The notes below the pieces were generated by a model that did not search any database, was not told the origin of the DNA, and saw only the letters and a program-made list of their open reading frames with translations. Made by a program: the position numbers and the translations under genes. From NCBI GenBank assembly GCA_016209525.1, contig JACQWK010000480.1, forward strand, positions 1 through 34,754: 34,754 bases of DNA. The letters run 5' to 3'. This document shows, in pieces, positions 30,413 through 34,754 of this stretch (positions are counted from its first letter, which is position 1; every line of letters begins with the position of its first letter). The DNA is from Verrucomicrobiota bacterium. Its GTDB lineage: Bacteria > Verrucomicrobiota > Verrucomicrobiia > Limisphaerales > SIBE01.

Positions 30413-30814
30413 TCATTGATTGGCACCGGGTAAAATCATGCGGACGATACCGTCCACAAGGCGCAATTCATGGAAATTAATCAGCAACCCCACTGGAACG
30501 TTAAGAAGTTTCATGTAGCTCAGCAGTTGAGCTCTATGGATCGGGAGTAACTCCTGGACGGCTTTCAATTCCAGCAGCAAGCAATCTTCGATCAGTACAT
30601 CAAAACGCAGCGGTTCCTCAAAGATAAACCCTTTGTATTCAATGCTCACAACTTTCTGGTTCACCGCTGAAAGATTTCTAAGGCGCAACTCGTGCATCAG
30701 GCATTTCTCGTAAATGCTCTCAATGAGCCCGGGACCTTTGTGGCGATGGACTTCGATGGCTGCGGCAATAGCCTCACGGCTCAAGCCGTCTGCCTTTTGA
30801 AATAGCGGGTGCAT
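30413..30814 (-). CDS. GxxExxY protein (PD-(D/E)xK nuclease-like fold)
   Basis: 133 residues from ATG 30814, which has a strong AGGAGG seven bases upstream; the in-frame extension to 30925 is just translated repeat. The name-giving motif is G-L-I-E-S-I-Y (Gly29, Glu32, Tyr35). A nuclease-like core follows: R-F-D-V-L (Asp72), then L-L-L-E-L-K-A (Glu82, Lys84) and a Gln in H-R-A-Q-L (Gln96), the spacing of PD-(D/E)xK enzymes. The family (TIGR04256) is widespread in Verrucomicrobia, Planctomycetes and Bacteroidetes with no proven function. The gene is bracketed by two palindromic repeats and sits between a PSD1 gene and its DUF1501 partner on the same strand, so repeat-gene-repeat looks like a mobile or domesticated cassette of about 610 bp. 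Nuclease activity is inferred from motif spacing only. Confidence 0.85.
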   Translation of the reverse strand: MHPLFQKADGLSREAIAAAIEVHRHKGPGLIESIYEKCLMHELRLRNLSAVNQKVVSIEYKGFIFEEPLRFDVLIEDCLLLELKAVQELLPIHRAQLLSYMKLLNVPVGLLINFHELRLVDGIVRMILPGANQ

Positions 30815-30821
30815 TGCTTGC

Positions 30822-30827
30822 CCTCCT
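30822..30827 (-). promoter_or_regulatory. Strong ribosome binding site of the GxxExxY gene
   Basis: AGGAGG on the minus strand, seven bases before ATG 30814. It decides the start and contrasts with the G-free leaders of the secreted-protein cluster in the same window. Confidence 0.75.
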
Positions 30828-30831
30828 TTTA

Positions 30832-30920
30832 TAGAAGATAGCGAAGCGAACGAAGGTCGCATTGGCTCTCTGCGGCCGAGTGCTTCCTCCACCTTCGTTT
30901 TCTCCGTTGCCTTCTGTGAA
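30832..30920. repeat. Inverted repeat of the ACAGAAGG/CCTTCTGT family, upstream copy
   Basis: Left arm TAGAAGATAGCGAAGCGAAC (from 30832) continues to CGAAGGT; the right arm ACCTTCGTTTTCTCCGTTGC (from 30891) continues to CTTCTGTGA. It is more diverged than the copy at 30311-30398 but clearly the same family. It lies between the PSD1 stop at 30942 and the GxxExxY ribosome binding site. Confidence 0.7.
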
Positions 30921-30941
30921 ACCATACCAGGGCTCCGTCTG

Positions 30942-33704
30942 CTAGTCCACGAATAGAAACTCGTTCAAGTTCAGGATGAGTCGGCAGGTATTGGCCAGGC
31001 CGTGGCCTCGGGCATAGGCCGTCAGTTCCTTCTCTTCCTCATCAGTTGGTATTCGACCGATCGCTCGATAAAACGCCCGATTCACTTTCGCCTCCAAATC
31101 CGGCGCTCCGCGCTCCACCCGCGCGGCAAAATGCTTGGCCATCGCGACCATGAAGCCGTCGTTGAGCAGCGCCAAAGCTTGCAGCGCGGAAAGCGTTTCG
31201 TTGCGCTTATCGACTTGCATTGAAGGATCCGCGCAATCAAGCGTCGTCATGAATGGCTGCGGCTGAGATCGAACGAGGAAGCGATAGATCGAACGCCGAT
31301 GGGAGCGCGGATCTTCGGGATCGTGGAGATGGTATTGGTAGTGCGGCGAATGCTCCGGTTTCTCGATGACAAAATCCTGAAAACTCGGGCCATACAGGGT
31401 GGCGTCCAACTTTCCGCTCACGAAAAGGACGCTGTCACGAACGGCCTCGGCCTCCAGACGCCGCCGATGCATTCGCCAATAATAGGCGTTGTCGGCGTCG
31501 ATTCGTGCCAAGCTGTCTCGGACCGCCGATGACTGCCGATAAGTGGCGCTCGTGACGATCAAACGGTGAAGTTGTTTGAGAGACTGTGCGCCGTCCCGAA
31601 ATTCCGCCGCGAGCCAATCCAGAAGTTCCGGATGCGTCGGCTTTTGTCCCATGCGCCCGAAATCGTTCGGCGTATCCACGAGGCCGCGGCCAAAGTGATA
31701 GAGCCAAACCCGGTTGACGATGGATCGCCACGTGAGCGGATTGCGCGGGTCAGTGATCCACTTCGCCAGCGCGACTCGCCGCGCGCCTTCGTGGTGGCCG
31801 GAGGGAAGCTCGAAGCGGGCAGAGATGCCTCGGACCGCCTGGAGCGCGCCTGGGCCGGCTTCCTTCCCCGAATTCTTCACGTCGCCACGATGAAGGATAT
31901 GAATGGCACGAGGCTTCCCTCCGTCGGGACCAGTTCCGCGGAACGCGCCTGAGCCGTAGTGCACTGTTCCCGCGAAAGTCAGTTTCGGTTTGGGCAATCG
32001 GGTGATCTCGGCCTCGGTCTGCGCCAGTGCGTTCGTCACGCTTGACAGTTCGGCCTTTGTTGCAGGATTGGTCACGCGGTCCAGGAGGGCCTCGCGTTCC
32101 TGCTTCAATTTCGCCAGCGCTTCGGGATCGAGTTTCGACTTCGTGTAGAAATGGCCATCCACCAGGTTTTGCCTCTGCCATCGAGGCGGAGCTTCGATGG
32201 AATCCAAAGCCGTGACCGGCGCCTGCAAAGCGAGATTATTCCCATCAGGGTCCATCACGCTAAGTTCGGCCAAGGCAAAGATGTAATCGTCGTTGCGTGG
32301 CGCCAGCCTCGTGGCAGTCACCCGCACGTAGCGTGCAGGTCGGCCGCCGACGATAGCCGTCTGCGGATCCACTCCGGGATTTGTGCAATCCGCCTGCGTG
32401 TGGTCGGCGATCCGAGTCACGCCGGACTTGAAATCCGGGTCCTGCGAAATTTCGATTTTGAAGCGAGCTGGAAACCCGAAGCCATCGCCGATCTGGTTGA
32501 AGTCGTCGTGGCAGCCGGTATAAATCACTTTGTCAACCGCCACCGCGCGTCCAAGATCGACTTGCACCCATTTCGTCTTGTCCTGTGTGGCTTCGATGGC
32601 GCTGTGATAGCCGAATTGGGGCCGTTGGTTTTCGCTGGCTGCTTTGCGCGCGGCTTCGATCTTTTTGTCGAGTTCGGTCAATTCGTCGCCGGCGAGCTTG
32701 GCGACCCTGTTTTCCAGCGCCTTCTTCCGATCCGTCAGTTCACGTTGGCTAGCCTCCAGCTCTCCGAGTTTCTTGGTCAGCGCCGGATTGGAGTAATACT
32801 TTCGCTCGGCGCGGTCGAGCGCCGCGAACACGGCCTGGAGACTGTAGTAATCCTCTTGGGTGATGGGATCGAACTTATGGTCGTGGCACTGGGCGCAATG
32901 CGCGGTCAAGCTGATGAAGGTGTTCATCGTGTTGGCGACCATGTCATCGCGATCGAGATGCCGGGCGATTTTTCCATCGATTTTGTCCTCCGGCAATTCC
33001 ATGTGGCCGATCAAATCCCATGGTCCGGCGGCGATGAAGCCGGTGGCTTCAATCCCGTCGGCTGAACCAGCCCCGATCACGTCCCCCGCAATCTGCTCCT
33101 CGACAAACCGTCCGTAAGGCTTGTCCTGGTTCAACGCGCGGATGACATAGTCGCGATAAGGCCAGGCATTCGGGCGAGGTTTGTCTTTGTCGTAGCCATG
33201 CGTTTCGCCGTAATGCACGACGTCCAGCCAATGCCGCGCCCAGCGTTCGCCGTAGCGCGGCGAAGCCAGCAAACGGTCCACTAGGTCCTCATAAGCTTTT
33301 GGATTTGCGTCTCGCAGGAACGCTTCGATTTCTTCCGGCGTCGGAGGGAGGCCAACAAGGTCAAAATAAAGCCGCCGAACCAACGTGCGCCGGTCGGTTT
33401 CGCGGGATGGTTCAAGCCCTTGCTCGCGGAGCTTCACCAGGATGAAGGCGTCGATGGGGTTGCGGATCCAACCAGCGTCTTGCTCCCGAATTTGAGGCAC
33501 TGCTGGTTTGCGGAGAGGTTTCAGCGACCACCAATCCGGCTGGGAGGAGGCCGCGTTGACGAATGACTGGCCGAAGGTTTGAGCGGGTTGAAATTCATCC
33601 GAAGAGGCGGAAAGCGTCGCGTCGCGACCTGCGGCCCATGCCGACGACAGTAACATCACCGTTGAGAAGAACCAGAACCGCAAGAGTGACGGCGCCCGGA
33701 CCAT
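30942..33704 (-). CDS. Secreted DUF1549/DUF1553 (PSCyt2/PSD1) protein with discoidin-like insert
   Basis: 920 residues with a signal peptide (R-F-W-F-F-S-T-V-M-L-L-S-S-A-W-A). DUF1549 spans about 80-295 and carries the haem motif C-A-Q-C-H (Cys270, Cys273, His274) followed by D-H-K-F-D-P. A coiled-coil stretch (about 310-360) leads into a domain at about 365-520 resembling an F5/8-type discoidin fold (W-V-Q-V-D-L-G-R, F-K-I-E-I-S, A-R-Y-V-R-V-T-A-T), usually a carbohydrate-binding module. DUF1553 follows from about 655 to the end with V-A-L-A-K-W-I-T-D, N-R-V-W-L-Y and H-P-E-L-L-D-W-L-A. The insert suggests binding to a polysaccharide. Its downstream partner is the DUF1501 gene at 28778-30289, although a GxxExxY cassette now intervenes. 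It is divergent from a methyltransferase gene, sharing a 180-bp region with a perfect hairpin. Confidence 0.9.
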   Translation of the reverse strand: MVRAPSLLRFWFFSTVMLLSSAWAAGRDATLSASSDEFQPAQTFGQSFVNAASSQPDWWSLKPLRKPAVPQIREQDAGWIRNPIDAFILVKLREQGLEPSRETDRRTLVRRLYFDLVGLPPTPEEIEAFLRDANPKAYEDLVDRLLASPRYGERWARHWLDVVHYGETHGYDKDKPRPNAWPYRDYVIRALNQDKPYGRFVEEQIAGDVIGAGSADGIEATGFIAAGPWDLIGHMELPEDKIDGKIARHLDRDDMVANTMNTFISLTAHCAQCHDHKFDPITQEDYYSLQAVFAALDRAERKYYSNPALTKKLGELEASQRELTDRKKALENRVAKLAGDELTELDKKIEAARKAASENQRPQFGYHSAIEATQDKTKWVQVDLGRAVAVDKVIYTGCHDDFNQIGDGFGFPARFKIEISQDPDFKSGVTRIADHTQADCTNPGVDPQTAIVGGRPARYVRVTATRLAPRNDDYIFALAELSVMDPDGNNLALQAPVTALDSIEAPPRWQRQNLVDGHFYTKSKLDPEALAKLKQEREALLDRVTNPATKAELSSVTNALAQTEAEITRLPKPKLTFAGTVHYGSGAFRGTGPDGGKPRAIHILHRGDVKNSGKEAGPGALQAVRGISARFELPSGHHEGARRVALAKWITDPRNPLTWRSIVNRVWLYHFGRGLVDTPNDFGRMGQKPTHPELLDWLAAEFRDGAQSLKQLHRLIVTSATYRQSSAVRDSLARIDADNAYYWRMHRRRLEAEAVRDSVLFVSGKLDATLYGPSFQDFVIEKPEHSPHYQYHLHDPEDPRSHRRSIYRFLVRSQPQPFMTTLDCADPSMQVDKRNETLSALQALALLNDGFMVAMAKHFAARVERGAPDLEAKVNRAFYRAIGRIPTDEEEKELTAYARGHGLANTCRLILNLNEFLFVD

Positions 33705-33758
33705 GAAGTGATGTAACTTTGGAATTAAGCACGCGATTCGTCAACCCCTGGATTCCGA

Positions 33759-33814
33759 CCCTGATCCTCGCCTAAGTTTTCGATTCTCATCGAAAACTTA
33801 GGCGAGGATCAGGG
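33759..33814. repeat. Perfect 26-bp hairpin between divergent genes
   Basis: The arms 33759-33784 and 33789-33814 are exact reverse complements (26 bp, left arm starting CCCTGATCCTCGCC) with a 4-nt TCTC loop. Both flanking genes start outward from this region, so it is not positioned as a terminator. It could be a recent repeat copy or a regulatory site. Confidence 0.85.
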
Positions 33815-33884
33815 CTCGTCCAAACTTCTTTACTCCGCCTCGCCGGAATAGCATCGTAGGGCACGAACCGCCTGAGCACCGATC

Positions 33885-34631
33885 ATGGACTTTATTGAAG
33901 CGCTGAGGAAGCTCGTTGCCGACTTGGGAATCCGTCAAGGCATCCCCACCGCCGCGTTTTCCGCCGATGACGATCCAGGCCGGCCGGACAAGGCGCTCAT
34001 TGAACTCGCTCTCAGTGCCGCGCGCAGTGCGGCCGAAAGCGATCTTTCGGATCTTTGCCGCCGGCTTGCCGGCCCTCCCTACTGGCCGGAGATTTGGCCC
34101 GGTGAACACTACAAACTGCTGGCAGGGCTCGTGCGGGTTTTGCAGCCAAAGCTCGCCATTGAAATCGGAACGGCGACGGGCTTGTCCGCGCTCGCCATCC
34201 GCAAGTTCCTGCCGGCGACGTCCCGGTTGGCGACGTTCGACATTATTCCTTGGACAGAGTTTCCCGGACATGTCCTGACGCCGGCCGATTTCCACGATGG
34301 CCGGCTCCAGCAGATCGTCGCCGACTTGAGCGATCTTTCCGTGGCCAGAACTCATGGGGCGGTGCTGAACAATGCCGATTTTCTGTTCATCGACGCGGCC
34401 AAGGACGGGCGGGTGGAACCGGCGCTCTTGGGGAACCTAGCCGCCGTTGGGCTCAAGGAAGGCGCCGTGTTGGTCTTCGACGACATTCGCATGATGACGA
34501 TGCTGCCACTGTGGCGGTCCATCGCCCTCCCCAAGCTGGATCTCACCTCGTTTGGCCATTGGAGCGGAACCGGCTTGACGTTTTGGCGCCGTTCCGTGCC
34601 ATGGTTCGCGCGGAGGAAGGCGCCTGCTTAG
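33885..34631 (+). CDS. Class I SAM-dependent methyltransferase (O-methyltransferase-like)
   Basis: 248 residues. The SAM-binding motif I is A-I-E-I-G-T-A-T-G-L-S-A-L (about 91-103); the acidic post-I strand is L-A-T-F-D-I-I-P; motif-IV-like F-L-F-I-D-A-A-K-D-G (about 167-176) and V-L-V-F-D-D-I-R follow. The V-F-D-D and D-A-A-K-D motifs resemble caffeoyl-CoA O-methyltransferase-type enzymes, where the aspartates can bind a metal. The first 70 residues are a helical region of unknown role. The target is unknown and no biosynthetic neighbours help. It ends 10 bp before a repeat-rich 3' region, divergent from the PSD1 gene. Confidence 0.82.
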   Translation: MDFIEALRKLVADLGIRQGIPTAAFSADDDPGRPDKALIELALSAARSAAESDLSDLCRRLAGPPYWPEIWPGEHYKLLAGLVRVLQPKLAIEIGTATGLSALAIRKFLPATSRLATFDIIPWTEFPGHVLTPADFHDGRLQQIVADLSDLSVARTHGAVLNNADFLFIDAAKDGRVEPALLGNLAAVGLKEGAVLVFDDIRMMTMLPLWRSIALPKLDLTSFGHWSGTGLTFWRRSVPWFARRKAPA

Positions 34632-34640
34632 CGTGGTAGC

Positions 34641-34740
34641 GACATCGCGCCGCGATGTCCCCGCCCGCGCAGTAGCGGGCGGAAGAAGGACGGCTGCGCG
34701 GCCTTTTGGAGCCAGTGCAGTGCGCCGCGGCACGCGGCGC
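34641..34740. repeat. Series of GC-rich palindromes at the window end
   Basis: Three hairpins: GACATCGCG/CGCGATGTC (34641-34659, 1-nt loop), CCGCCCG/CGGGCGG (34661-34667 and 34676-34682), and GCGCCGC/GCGGCGC (34722-34740, 5-nt loop). They begin 10 bp after the methyltransferase stop. The element may continue beyond the window. No gene is seen in 34632-34754. Confidence 0.6.
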
Positions 34741-34754
34741 GGACGGCACGGCGC

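Noticed and set aside
30815..30925. N-terminal extension of the GxxExxY protein from 30925
   Set aside because: It translates the flanking palindromic repeat, while ATG 30814 has a strong AGGAGG site.
33759..33814. Rho-independent terminator
   Set aside because: Both neighbouring genes are transcribed away from it, and neither side of the stem has a T-run.

Overview
The window looks like a chromosomal stretch from a Verrucomicrobiota bacterium, probably of the Pedosphaera/Limisphaerales kind. This is inferred from gene content only, not from any marker-gene placement. The pointers are two DUF1549/DUF1553 (PSCyt2/PSD1) plus DUF1501 gene pairs, a prepilin-type protein with a C-terminal F-A-D-G-H-V-E motif, a propeller (Reg_prop/Y_Y_Y) histidine kinase, a GxxExxY protein, and a very high load of short palindromic intergenic repeats. 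No tRNA, rRNA, CRISPR array or prophage block was recognised.

Layout. 1-1061: a REP-associated transposase (RAYT) gene between two REP-like hairpins that share a 25-bp identical tail. 1062-5460 (+): first PSD1-DUF1501 pair. 5877-12883 (-): four closely spaced genes, namely a stand-alone receiver, a secreted beta-trefoil-like/TSP3 protein, a secreted NHL propeller and a very large fibre-like repeat protein; the last three share G-free, Shine-Dalgarno-less leaders ahead of ATGAAAACA. 13208-17572 (-): a NarL-type response regulator, its likely partner propeller histidine kinase, and a small membrane protein that looks frameshifted. 17815-19617 (-): ferredoxin-type nitrite/sulfite reductase. 19699-23918 (-): an Rcp1-type response regulator overlapping by 4 bp a hybrid kinase with an ethylene-receptor-like N-terminus. 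24416-24997 (-): GNAT acetyltransferase. 25113-27394 (+): xseB-dxs. 27804-28574 (+): prepilin-type protein. 28778-33704 (-): second PSD1-DUF1501 pair, split by a repeat-flanked GxxExxY cassette. 33885-34631 (+): SAM methyltransferase.

How the parts fit. The two PSD1-DUF1501 pairs are parallel secreted modules; their biochemical role is not established. Three signalling genes (13208-17055 plus the 12524-12883 receiver) lie directly upstream, on the same strand, of the secreted-protein cluster, so the kinase/regulator pair may control surface-protein expression (inference). The 19699-23918 kinase and regulator form a second, self-contained pathway. xseB and dxs are housekeeping.

The signals most worth following are the GxxExxY cassette inserted into an operon, the ethylene-receptor-like kinase with its copper-ligand Cys/His conserved, the RAYT/REP unit, a palindromic element read through as protein near the N-terminus of the giant fibre protein, and the unusual number of distinct palindrome families, several starting within a base or two of a stop codon.
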